From RYN-133 sp963708645 (lineage in GTDB: Bacteria; Actinomycetota; Actinomycetes; Mycobacteriales; Jatrophihabitantaceae): DNA of 64,000 nt. Of this stretch, positions 9,041-18,242 are shown piece by piece. Under the pieces are notes generated by a model. It ran no database searches. It was not told the DNA's origin and saw nothing but the letters and a program-made list of their open reading frames with translations. The first letter of the stretch is position 1; each line of letters starts with the position of its first letter. The stretch is taken from the NCBI GenBank assembly GCA_963708645.1, contig CAVPTA010000014.1:186001-250000 (forward strand), given 5' to 3'. The position numbers and the translations under genes are program-made.

Positions 9041-10279
9041 GTGCAGACACCGGACGCGACGGCCGACGCGACACCGGGGGGCCGAGGCGAGGAGCTGACG
9101 CCACCGGACCCGACGACGCCCGTGCTCTCGAACTCGGCGCGTGACGCGAACGAGGCGGTCACGTGGGGCGTACGAGTGGCGGCCGCCTGGACGTGGCGGC
9201 TGCTGATCATCGGTCTCGGTCTCTACATTCTCGGACAGATCTTCCTGAGCGTCGAGCTGGTCGCGTTCTCGTTCGTCCTTGCTCTGTTCCTGACCGCCGT
9301 TCTGCATCCGCTCGAGAGCAGGCTGCGAGCGGTTCCCGGCCCGCGGTCGGTGTCCGCCGGGCTCGCGCTGTTGATCGGTGTCCTCGCGCTGGCCGCCATA
9401 ACAACGTTCGTGACGTGGCAGATCAGTTCGCACTCCGAGCAGCTCGGCAACCAGATCACCGACTTCGTCGAGAAGGTGCGCCACTGGTTGCAGACCGGAC
9501 CGTTCCACTTGAAGTCGTCCGACCTCGACAAGCTCGCGAAGAACATCAGCGACGCGGTCAAACGCAATCAGGGCGCGCTCGTCTCCGGCGCGATCCAGAC
9601 CGTGCGCACCGTGGTCGAAGCGCTCGGCGCGCTGCTGCTGATCCTGCTGTCGACCTTCTTCCTGCTCCGCGACGGCGATCAGATCTGGCGCTGGGCTCTG
9701 CGACTGTTCCCGCGTCAGTCGCAGGAGCGGCTCGATCTCGCCGGACGCGTCGGCTGGCGCACGCTCGGCGGCTACATGCGCGGGCAGGTGCTCATCGCGC
9801 TGTTCCACGGCACGTCCGTGACGATCGTGCTGTTCGTCCTGCGGGTGCCGCTCGCTGCGGCGCTGGGCGTATTGATCTTCCTCGGCTCGTTCGTTCCGCT
9901 GATCGGCCTGACGGTCACCGGCGCGCTGTGCACCGCTGTCGCGCTGCTCGAGCACGGCGTCACCGCGGCGATCGTCGTCGCGGTGTCGATCATCGTTCTC
10001 GTCCAGCTCGAGGCGCACCTGCTGCAGCCGTGGATCATGAGCCGCAGCGTCGAGGTGCATCCACTGGCGATCGCGCTGTCGGTGCTGACCGGAACGGTCA
10101 TCGCCGGCATCGTCGGCGCGCTGCTCGCCGTCCCGTTCGTCGCGTTCGTGAACGCGACCGTCCACGCGTTACGCAACACCCCCGTAGCCCACGAGGACGG
10201 CTTCCCTGTCGCACACCGCGACAACGACACCGGAGAACGCGTCGACCCGGTGGACGTGGAGCGCTCCAAGACGAGCTGA
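9041..10279 (+). CDS. AI-2E family (PerM/YhhQ-type) membrane transporter
   Basis: 412 residues, intact. A 40-residue acidic and Pro-rich N-terminus precedes two helices (LLIIGLGLYILGQIF and FSFVLALFLTAVL), a soluble middle segment about 110-190 and four to five more helices to about 375. The pattern and the GGYMRGQVLIALFHG and FLGSFVPLIGLTVTGALC motifs fit the AI-2E transporter family (PF01594). Members export diverse small molecules or act in ion homeostasis, and the substrate cannot be told from sequence. The GTG start is supported by the -10 element 7 nt upstream, so this gene is probably not part of the B12 operon. Confidence 0.85.
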   Translation: MQTPDATADATPGGRGEELTPPDPTTPVLSNSARDANEAVTWGVRVAAAWTWRLLIIGLGLYILGQIFLSVELVAFSFVLALFLTAVLHPLESRLRAVPGPRSVSAGLALLIGVLALAAITTFVTWQISSHSEQLGNQITDFVEKVRHWLQTGPFHLKSSDLDKLAKNISDAVKRNQGALVSGAIQTVRTVVEALGALLLILLSTFFLLRDGDQIWRWALRLFPRQSQERLDLAGRVGWRTLGGYMRGQVLIALFHGTSVTIVLFVLRVPLAAALGVLIFLGSFVPLIGLTVTGALCTAVALLEHGVTAAIVVAVSIIVLVQLEAHLLQPWIMSRSVEVHPLAIALSVLTGTVIAGIVGALLAVPFVAFVNATVHALRNTPVAHEDGFPVAHRDNDTGERVDPVDVERSKTS

Positions 10280-10377
10280 CCCGCGGCACCGGGGCGGATC
10301 GTCCGGGTGTTGACATCGCAACAAATGTCCGCGAGGTTCGAAACACCCGGTGTATTCCCTATGAAGAGGTCTGCGCA

Positions 10378-13000
10378 ATGTCGCGTCGGTTCGTCACCGC
10401 CCTGTCCGCACCTGTCGTCGTCGCCGTCGCCGCAGCCACTCTCGCCGCCGCCCCGCCCGCGACCTCGAGCAGCCCGCACCAGGGACACCCACTCGCATCG
10501 TCGCCACAGGTGTCGGTGTCGACCCGGCTGGCCGACCGGCGCGAGGTCGACGCCGGGACGCGTGCGTATTCGATCGGCTTCGAGGACGGCCGGTTCTACG
10601 CGAACGGCTGGCACATCACCGGCGAGATGGGCGGCATCTGGACGCCGCCGACGAAGCTGCTGGACGGCATCTGGTTCGGCCTGGCGGCCAATGGGTCGGG
10701 CCGGCGACCAAATTCTCCAGCGGCTTCGGCTACACCCGCTACGCCCTGCCGAGCATCGGCGGTCTGAAACTGCAGCGCACCGACTTCGTCCCGGACGGCA
10801 AGCGCGGCGCGTTGTTCGGCCTGACGATCACCAACCCCGGCGCTGCCCGGACGACCTCGTTCAAGGTCGACGCGCACAGCGAGCTGATGGGCCAGTGGCC
10901 GTGGAGTTCCACCACGAACACACCCAACGCGAACGAGAACCTGCCGGACAAGGGCACCTACAACGGCAAGGATCTTGTCTTCACCGACAACGGCACGCTC
11001 CCGGGCGAGCAGCAGGCCCACCACTACTCCGCGGTCGTCGGCACCTCGCTCAAGCCGACCGCCGGTGCGATCGGGCACCAGTACTACGGGCCGCAACCGG
11101 GGCACCGCTGCACCGGCACCGAGCCGGGTGCGCCGGCCGACCCGAAACCATCTGCTTGTGACGACGGCCCGGCCGGCAACGGCACCGGCGGCGAGCTCAC
11201 CTACAACCTGCATCTCGCCGCGAACAGCACCCGCACGATCTGGCTCGGCGTCGGCGGTTCCGACGTGCGTCAGGCCGACGCCGCCTCGACCCTGGCGTCG
11301 CTGCTCAAGGACCCGGTCAAGGAGTTCGACACCAAGATCGCCCAGCGCGACACGCTCAACCGCTGGACGCAGCTCGACCTGCCCGGTGACCGGCTCACGC
11401 AGCGCGCCATCACGTGGGGCAAGCAGAACATCGCCGACCTGACGCTGAAGGCGAACAACCTCAAGGTCCGCTGGACCAACCAGGGCAAGCAGTACCCGGC
11501 GCCGCTGGGCACCGTCCCGTCCGCGAACTGGATCGGTGCGGGGTACCCGGACTACCCGTGGATCTTCGCAACCGACGGCGAATACACCGCGTTCGCGGCG
11601 CTCGCGGTCGGACAGTTCGAGACCATCGAGAACCACATGCGCACGTTGAAGAACGTGTCGGACATCCTCAATCACCGCAGCGGAGTCGTCGTCCACGAGA
11701 CGGTGTCCGACGGGTCGGTCTACTTCGGCCACGACTCGAAGACCAACAACGGTGACGGCACGTTCACCAACGACTTCAACACCGACGAGACGGTGAAGTT
11801 CCCGAGCATCGTCGACCTGATCTGGCGGTGGACCGGCGACAACAAGTTCCGCGACCAGATGTACGGCTTCGCCAAGCGCAACCTGCACTACGTCGTCAAC
11901 AAGCTCGACGCCGACCACGACGGCTGGCCCGAGGGAGCGGCAACGTCGAGCTCACCGGCATGGGCAGCGAGAAGCTCGACAACGCCGCCTACCTGATCCG
12001 CGGGCTGTACGACCTGGCCGACCTCGCCCAGTCGAAGCACGACGCCACGACGCAGAAGTGGGCGCTGTCGCACGCGAACGCGTTGGCCAAGAAGTTCGAG
12101 AAGGCCTGGTGGGACGCGGCCGCCAAGCAGTACGCCGACTCGCTGAAGGATCCGGGCAACCACAAGCTGTATCAAAAGCACTGGATCGGCGTGGTCCCGA
12201 TGGAGGCCGAACTGCACCACGGCAACAACAGCGTGCCCGGCCTCGCTCCGTTCCAGCGCGGCAACACCGCGCTGGCCGGACGCGAGAACGGCTGCTTCAG
12301 CGGCAGCCGGCCGCTCAACCGCGGCCTGTTCCACACCGGCTGCAAGAGCAGCTATAACGGCACGGGCATCAAGGTCATCTACGGCCTGACCACCTCGATC
12401 ATGGCCGTCGGTGAGGGCAACTACGGCCGCCTCGGCGCGGGCCAGCAGCAGCGCTACCTGCATGCGATCGACGAGACGATGTTCAAGGAGCCCGAAACCG
12501 GTAACACCCCGGACGAGATGCCGGGCGCCATGCCCGAGACCTTCCCGGCACCCGACCAGGGCGCAAACATCGATCGTTGCTGGACGTGCCGCTCGATGTT
12601 CATGCAGGCCTGGGGCAACTACGGCACCGCGTGGTCGGTCGTGCATCAGTGGCTCGGCGTCGATCCGGACATCGGTCGGCACGAGGTGACCTTCGCCCCG
12701 CAGGTCCCGCAGGGCCAGCACATGGTGAGCGGTAAGAACATCCGTCTCGGCAACGGCGCAGCGAGCGTGTTCGCGTCGCACAGCGGACGCAGCTATCGCA
12801 CGGTCGTGGACACGTCCCGCGGCGTCGGTGCAAAGACAGTGCGCGTCGGTGTCACGTTGCCGCGCAACGCCAAGCCGGCGTCGATCCAACTCGATGGCCA
12901 CAACGCGCGGCGGGTGCAATATCGGATCACCAACCGCGGACTCGAGGTGCTCGTACCAACCACGTCGGGCCGTCACGTCGTCGCGGTCACCATCGCCTGA
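10378..13000 (+). CDS. secreted six-hairpin glycosidase-like protein (two frameshifts)
   Basis: About 873 residues restored. Signal peptide residues 1-24 (ATLAAAPPATS). A beta-rich N-terminal region to about 330 is followed by an (alpha/alpha)6 catalytic-like region with ANWIGAGYPDYPWIFATDGEYTAFAAL, SIVDLIWRWTGDN and KLDNAAYLIRGLYDLADLAQ. This resembles glycogen-debranching or GH15/GH63-type glycosidases of the six-hairpin clan. A beta region ends the protein. Several conserved Cys pairs (ENGCFSG, HTGCKSS, DRCWTCR) suggest disulfides outside the cell. Frameshifts of -1 lie near 10690 and near 11934. SD-like GAAGAGG precedes the ATG. Substrate unknown; the catalytic acid and base cannot be assigned safely. 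Confidence 0.65.
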
Positions 13001-13013
13001 CCGCGCTGGCGCC

Positions 13014-14127
13014 TCAGCGCACGTGTAGCTCGACGAACGGGGGACGGACCACGCGCATCGCGCTGGTCCGTCCCCGCACGTCGATGGCGACCTCGCTGCC
13101 CTCAGCGATGTCGCCGGCAGTCGACAGCAGAGCGAGTGCGATGCCCTTGCGCAGGGTCGGTGAGAACGTCCCGCTGGTGACCTCGCCGATCGGATCACCG
13201 GCCTCGGAGAGCACCCGCATGTGCGCGCGGGGAATGCCGCGATCGAGCGACTCGAGACCCCACAGCAACCGTTCGGCACCGGCCTCGCGCTCGAGCGCGA
13301 GCGCCTCGCGGCCCCAGAACGCGTCCTTCTTCCAGCCGACCGCCCAGGTCGAGCGGGCCTGCACGGGACTGATCGACAACGAGAGATCCTGCCCGTGCAG
13401 CGGGTACCCCGCTTCCGTGCGCAACGTGTCGCGCGCGCCGAGACCGGCCGGGAGGCCACCGAACGAGCCCGCTTCGGACACGAGCGCGTCCCACAAGGCA
13501 CCGGTGTCGTCCCACCGCGGGATCAGCTCGTAGCCGTGTTCGCCGGTGTATCCCGTCCGGCAGACCCGCACGGGTGCGTCGCCGAACTGGGCGTCGACGT
13601 AGGCCATGTAATCGAGTTCGGCGGGGAGCCCGAGCGCGCCGAGCACGTCGGCCGAGCGCGGACCCTGCACCGCGAGAACGCCGAAGTCGCGGTGCTGGTC
13701 GGTGACGGTGATCGCGTCCGGCGCGGCCGCTGCGAGCCGACGCACGACCTCGGCGGTGTTCGCGGCATTCGGGACGAGGAACACCTCGTCGTCGCCGACC
13801 AGGTACGCGATCAGGTCGTCGACGACGCCACCCGTCTCGTCGCAGCACAACGTGTACTGCGCCTTGCCCGCGGCGATGCGGCCGAGGTCGTTGGTCAGGC
13901 ACGCGTTGACGAACTCGCCGCGCGCCGCTGCCGTTGACGGTGGCCTTGCCGAGGTGCGAGACGTCGAAGATGCCGACCGACTCGCGCACAGCGGCATGCT
14001 CTTTGAGCACGCCCCCGCCACTGGCCGCGTACTCGATCGGCATCTCCCAGCCGCCGAAGTCGGCGAGCTTCGCGCCGAGCGCGACGTGCCGGTCGTGCAG
14101 GGGTGAATGCAGCAGCGCAGTAGCCAT
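13014..14127 (-). CDS. gcvT: aminomethyltransferase, glycine cleavage T protein (frameshift)
   Basis: About 370 residues. GcvT moves the methylene group from the aminomethyl-lipoyl H protein to tetrahydrofolate and releases ammonia. Visible family features are LGAKLADFGGWEMPIEY near the N-terminus, VGIFDVSHLGK, FLVPNAANTAEVVRR, and the C-terminal RTEAGYPLHGQDLS and GEVTSGTFSPTLRKGIALAL. The frame shifts near 13925, in GCGCGGCGAG. gcvP and gcvH are not in the window. The start ATG is 7 nt from a TAAGGT -10 element; the gene is divergent from pepA with only 27 bp between the two start codons. Confidence 0.9.
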
Positions 14128-14134
14128 GGCAGGC

Positions 14135-14147
14135 ACCTTATTAGGAT
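14135..14147. promoter_or_regulatory. back-to-back -10 elements, divergent leaderless promoters of gcvT and pepA
   Basis: TAAGGT on the minus strand (14135-14140) and TAGGAT on the plus strand (14142-14147) are separated by one base. Each lies exactly 7 nt from its ATG (14127 minus; 14155 plus). The whole intergenic region is 27 bp, so each -35 contact region would lie over the other promoter or gene. Confidence 0.6.
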
Positions 14148-14154
14148 CCGTCTC

Positions 14155-15619
14155 ATGCCCAAGATCTCGCTCGTCGCTCCGTCCACCGCGCTGAGCGCCG
14201 ACGCCGTCGTCATCGGCGTCGTCCAGGGTGAGCAGGGTCCCGAGCTGGCGCCCGGTGCCGACGCGGTGCAGGCGGCGCTCGGGGACGCGTCGCTCGTCGG
14301 ACGCGTTGACCGCGGCCGGCGCCCGGGGCCGGCCCGACGAGGTCACGAAGATCCCGACGCTCGGGCTGGCGAAGTTCCCGCTCGTTGTGGCGGCCGGCGT
14401 CGGGCCCGCGGTCGAGGACGAGTCGGTGCGGCGCGGCAGTCGGTGCGGCCTTGCGCAGCCTCGGGGACAAGCGCAGCGTGCACGTCGCGATCGACGCGCC
14501 GGTCGGTGCGATCGCCGAAGGCGCGGCACTGGGCGCGTACAAGTTCACCGAGTACAAGTCGACTCCCCCGCCGTCGCGGCTGCGGACGGTCACGCTGTCC
14601 GCGACGAGTGACAAGGCGGCGCGCGACGAGCTCAAGCGAGCGGTCGCGATCACCGACGCGATCGCGTTCGTGCGCGACCTCGTGAACACGCCGCCGAACG
14701 ACCTCTACCCCGCGACGCTTCGCCGACCGCGTCGAGGAACGAGCCGGCCAGGACGGCCTGTCGATCGAGGTCCTCGACGAGCGCACGCTCAAGCGAGGCA
14801 AGTTCGGCGCGATCCTGGCCGTCGGTTCAGGGTCGTCACGTCCGCCGCGGCTCGTGCGGATCACGCACCGTCCGGCGCGGCCGATCGCCAAGGTGGCGCT
14901 CGTCGGCAAGGGCATCACGTTCGACTCCGGCGGCCTGAACATCAAGACCGGGCTCGACATGGCCTGGATGAAGTCGGACATGGGCGGCGCGGCCGCGGTG
15001 GTCGGCGCGACCCTGGCCTGCGCGGCGCTCAAGCTGCCGGTCGAGGTCACCGCGACCGTGCCGATGGCCGAGAACATGCCGTCGGGTGCCGCGTACCGGC
15101 CCAGCGACGTGATCACCATGCGCGGCGGCCGCACCGTCGAGGTCTCCGACACCGACGCCGAGGGCCGGCTGATCCTCGCCGACGCGATCGTCGCGCGCGT
15201 GCGAGGACGAACCCGACTACCTCATCGAGGCATCGACCCTGACCGGCGCGCAGCTGGTCGCGCTCGGCTCGCGGGTCATCGGCGCGATGGGCGACGAGGC
15301 GTGGCGCGACCAGGTCGCCGCCGCCGGCAACTCGGTCGGCGAGGCGGTGTGGCCGATGCCGATCCCCGAGGAGCTGCGTCCTGCGCTCGACTCGCCGGTC
15401 GCCGACATCGCGAGCCTGACCGGCGACCGGTGGGGCGGCATGCTCGTCGGCGGCGCGTTCCTCGGCGACTTCGTGGCCGAGGGGGTGCCGTGGGTGCACC
15501 TCGACATCGCCGGCCCGGCGTTCAACCTGGGCAGGCCGTGCGGCTACACCCCGAAGGGCGGCACCGGCGCCGGCGTCCGCACGATCGTCGCGAGCATCGC
15601 CCAACTCGCCACCCAGTAG
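14155..15619 (+). CDS. pepA: leucyl aminopeptidase, M17 family (four frameshifts)
   Basis: About 487 residues restored. Cytosolic di-metal exopeptidase that removes N-terminal residues from peptides. The metal and active-site motifs are VGKGITFDSGGLNIK near 14908 and SDTDAEGRLILADA near 15147, with Lys and Asp ligands in place. Extra single bases fall near 14309, 14437, 14720 and 15199; every one is a +1, and together they return a full-length M17 sequence. NTPPNDLYPATFA, in the N-terminal domain, becomes readable only after correction. Leaderless promoter TAGGAT 7 nt upstream. Confidence 0.9.
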
Positions 15620-15636
15620 CCGGTCGGTGCGGCGCG

Positions 15637-15802
15637 ACTTTGCACCTGGCGTTGTCGTCCGAAGTCGGCCGCGAGCCGCCGCGCGCCCACTTTGCACCCG
15701 GCATCGTCGTTCGAAAAGGCTTATCGACCCCTTCCAGCGACATCGCCGAATGCACAGTCACCAACGACGGCGGCAGAGCGACATTGCCGGGTGCAAAGAA
15801 GT
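15637..15802. repeat. three-copy intergenic repeat, two direct and one inverted
   Basis: Copy 1 (15637-15663) and copy 2 (15689-15715) share ACTTTGCACC.GGC..TGTCGT.CGAA. Copy 3 (15780-15802) is inverted and reads ACTTCTTTGCACCCGGCAA on the minus strand. The shared word is TTTGCACCCGGC. The 138 bp between the pepA stop and the next apparent ORF end holds nothing else. Copy 3 lies within the apparent 3' end of the minus-strand membrane protein gene. Function unknown; could be a small dispersed repeat or a paired transcription-end structure. Confidence 0.55.
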
Positions 15803-16382
15803 CCCGGCGCGCCTCAGGACCGAGGTCTCGGTGGCTCGCGCCGGACGGCGTGACAACGCCCGCTCGGCCGAACGCCAGCGGGCGTGCAGGTTGCGGTAGG
15901 CGCGCTCGCGGACGCGTTCGGCGTTGACGGCCGTCCACGCACACACCAGCGCGAGTGGAATCTCGGCGAACACCGCCAGGAACAGCGCGATCAGGAACTC
16001 GCTGCCGCGTGAGGTGGTGACGTCGAACCAGGCGTCGACCACGAACATCGCTGCTGCCACCGCGGCGACAGGTCCGGTCGCGGGATGGCGCCGGAACGCA
16101 GCGATCGCCAACGCCACCAGCACGAGCACCATCGCGCAGTCGAAACCGACCCACGCCACGTTGTAGTGCGCGGTGCGAGAGCGTCCCGGCAACGGTCATC
16201 GCTCAGATAGACGATCCACGGAACCATGCCGATCACCGCGCAGATCGCCGCCGGCGCCGAGCCAGCGCGGCAGCTGCGTGCGTGCTCCGCGGCCCGCGGT
16301 GAATCGCCTGTTCCACCGTCTCGACGACCGAGGTGTCCGGCAGCTCTTCGGGCGGGGCGTCGACCGGACGGACATCTGTCAC
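15758..16382 (-). CDS. small multi-pass membrane protein, unknown function (frameshifted)
   Basis: About 205 residues restored. The N-terminus MTDVRPVDAPPEELPDTSVVETVEQAI is soluble. Then come about four hydrophobic segments: AAICAVIGMVPWIVYL, VGFDCAMVLVLVALAIAAF, GPVAAVAAAMFVVDAWF and FLIALFLAVFAEIPLALVCAW. The frame shifts near 16284, 16250 and 16190. The 3' end is uncertain because the apparent tail reads through an intergenic repeat. The GTG start overlaps the stop of the upstream gene (GTGA), so the two form an operon. Similar short membrane proteins of unknown function are common in actinobacteria; I do not recognise a named family. Confidence 0.55.
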
Positions 16383-16700
16383 GGGATCTCGCCGGCCTTG
16401 CGTCGCTGCGTCCACTGCCGCATGCGCTGGGGATACCCAACCCGCTCGACCTCGTACAGCGGGACCGGGTGTTTCTTGGCGAACGAATGGGCGCCGCTCA
16501 CGCCGTCGACACGGCGCCGCGTCCACTCCCCCGTCGGCGACGAGCACGAGCGTCGTCTCGGTGACGACGGTCCGCGGCTCGAGGTACGCCTCGACCCCGT
16601 CACGCGTGCGGACGAAGTCGGCCAGATGGTCGACATCGGCCGAGTCCGCGGCGCGCAGCGTCCCAGGGCGTTGCTTGCGCCGCCGGGGCAACCACCTCAT
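16379..16700 (-). CDS. small conserved actinobacterial protein (often labelled oxidoreductase), frameshifted
   Basis: About 106 residues restored. It reads MRWLPRRRKQRPG, then DVDHLADFVRTRDGVEAYLE, PRTVVTETTLVLVADGEWTR and, after the corrected +1 in a G run near 16528, VGYPQRMRQWTQRRK. In my knowledge such proteins occur near lpdA/sucB in actinobacteria and are sometimes labelled oxidoreductase without experimental support. No cofactor-binding motif is visible. The pattern T-V-T-E-T-T...E-W-T-R-R-R suggests a small alpha/beta domain. The stop overlaps the next GTG by 4 bp. Confidence 0.6.
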
Positions 16701-16798
16701 CGGTGAATCGTGTCATCCACCGCTGTGCCCCGCCTGTCCAGAGCCGAAGTTGGCGCTAGTGCCAAGATGGACGGAGGTCCCCGAGCACAGGAGCTGCA

Positions 16799-18205
16799 GT
16801 GTCCGACAACCAGGCCGATCTCGTCATCCTCGGCGGCGGCAGCGGTGGGTACGCCGCGGCGCTGCGGGCAGCCGAGCTCGGCAAGTCCGTCGTCCTCATC
16901 GAGAAGGACAAGGTCGGCGGCACCTGCCTGCACCGCGGCTGCATCCCGACCAAGGCGCTGCTGCACGCCGGCGAGATCGCCGACAACGCCCGCGAGAGTG
17001 CGAACTTCGGCGTCAACGCCACCTTCGAAGGCATCGACATGGCCGGCGTCCACAAGTACAAGGACGGCGTCATCGGCAAGAACTGGAAGGGCCTGCAGGG
17101 GCTGATCAAGTCCCGCGGCATCCAGACCATCGAGGGCGAGGGCAAGCTGGTCGGGCCGAAGACCGTCCAGGTCGGGTCGAAGGTCGACGACACCTACACC
17201 GGCGCGAACGTGATCCTGGCCACCGGCTCGTACTCGCGCACGCTGCCCGGCCTCGACCTCGACGGCGAGCGGGTGATCGCCTCCGAGCACGCGCTGCAGC
17301 TCGACCACGTCCCGGCCACGGCGATCGTGCTCGGCGGCGGTGTGATCGGGTGCGAGTTCGCCTCGGCGTGGACATCGTTCGGCACCGAGGTGACGATCGT
17401 CGAGGCGCTGCCGCACCTCGTCCCGACCGAGGACGAAGCGAACTCCAAGCTGCTCGAGCGTGCCTTCCGGCGCCGCAAGATCAACTTCAAGCTCGGCGCG
17501 CGGTTCGAGAAGGTCGAGCACACCGACACGGGCGTGCGCGTGCACCTCGAGGGCGGCGAGACGCTCGAGGCCGAGCTGCTGCTCGTCGCGGTCGGACGCG
17601 GCCCGAGTCTCGGCCGACCTCGGCTACGAAGAGCAGGGCGTGAACATCGAGCGCGGCTTCGTCATCACCGACGAGTTCCTGCGCACGTCGGTCGACGGCG
17701 TCTACGCGGTCGGCGACCTGATCTCGATCAACGGCGCGCCGCACCTGCAGCTGGCCCACGTCGGGTTCGCCGAGGGCATCCTCGTCGCCGAGCACATCGC
17801 CGGACTGCCGGTCGTGCCGATCGACTACTGCAGGCGTCCCGCGCATCACCTACACCTCGCCCGAGGTCGCCTCGGTCGGACTCAGCGAGGCCGCAGGCCG
17901 TCGAGAAGCACGGCGCAGACGCGATCAAGACCGTCAACTACGACCTGTCCGGCAACGGCAGGTCGGCGATCTTCAACACCAAGGGCGCGGTCAAGCTCGT
18001 CGCGCTGCAGGACGGCACCGTGCTCGGCGTCCACATCGTCGGCGACCGCGTCGGCGAGCTCATCGCCGAAGCGCAGCTGATCTACAACTGGGAGGCCCTG
18101 GCCAGCGAGGTCGCCCAGCTGATCCACCCGCACCCGACCCAGTCGGAGGCGATCGGCGAGGCGCACCTGCTGCTCGCCGGCAAGCCGCTACACGTGCACG
18201 ACTGA
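16799..18205 (+). CDS. lpdA: dihydrolipoyl dehydrogenase (E3), three hidden frameshifts
   Basis: About 467 residues. FAD enzyme that reoxidises lipoyl groups of 2-oxoacid dehydrogenase and glycine cleavage complexes. It shows the N-terminal FAD fold (LVILGGGSGGYAAALRAAELG), the redox disulfide GGTCLHRGCIPTKALLH near residue 43, the NAD fold VLGGGVIGCEFASAW and the dimer domain ending NWEALASEVAQLIHPHPTQSEAIGEAHLLLAG with the catalytic His-Glu pair. Extra bases near 17608, 17828 and 17895 shift the frame three times and restore it, so the ORF stays open although residues about 271-366 are scrambled. The corrected middle contains VDGVYAVGDLI and PRITYTSPEVASVGLSEA. GTG start; sucB follows after 37 bp. 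Confidence 0.93.
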   Translation: MSDNQADLVILGGGSGGYAAALRAAELGKSVVLIEKDKVGGTCLHRGCIPTKALLHAGEIADNARESANFGVNATFEGIDMAGVHKYKDGVIGKNWKGLQGLIKSRGIQTIEGEGKLVGPKTVQVGSKVDDTYTGANVILATGSYSRTLPGLDLDGERVIASEHALQLDHVPATAIVLGGGVIGCEFASAWTSFGTEVTIVEALPHLVPTEDEANSKLLERAFRRRKINFKLGARFEKVEHTDTGVRVHLEGGETLEAELLLVAVGRGPSLGRPRLRRAGREHRARLRHHRRVPAHVGRRRLRGRRPDLDQRRAAPAAGPRRVRRGHPRRRAHRRTAGRADRLLQASRASPTPRPRSPRSDSARPQAVEKHGADAIKTVNYDLSGNGRSAIFNTKGAVKLVALQDGTVLGVHIVGDRVGELIAEAQLIYNWEALASEVAQLIHPHPTQSEAIGEAHLLLAGKPLHVHD

Positions 18206-18242
18206 TCACCTACCAACCACATCTCCAGAAGGAGCCGCGTCG

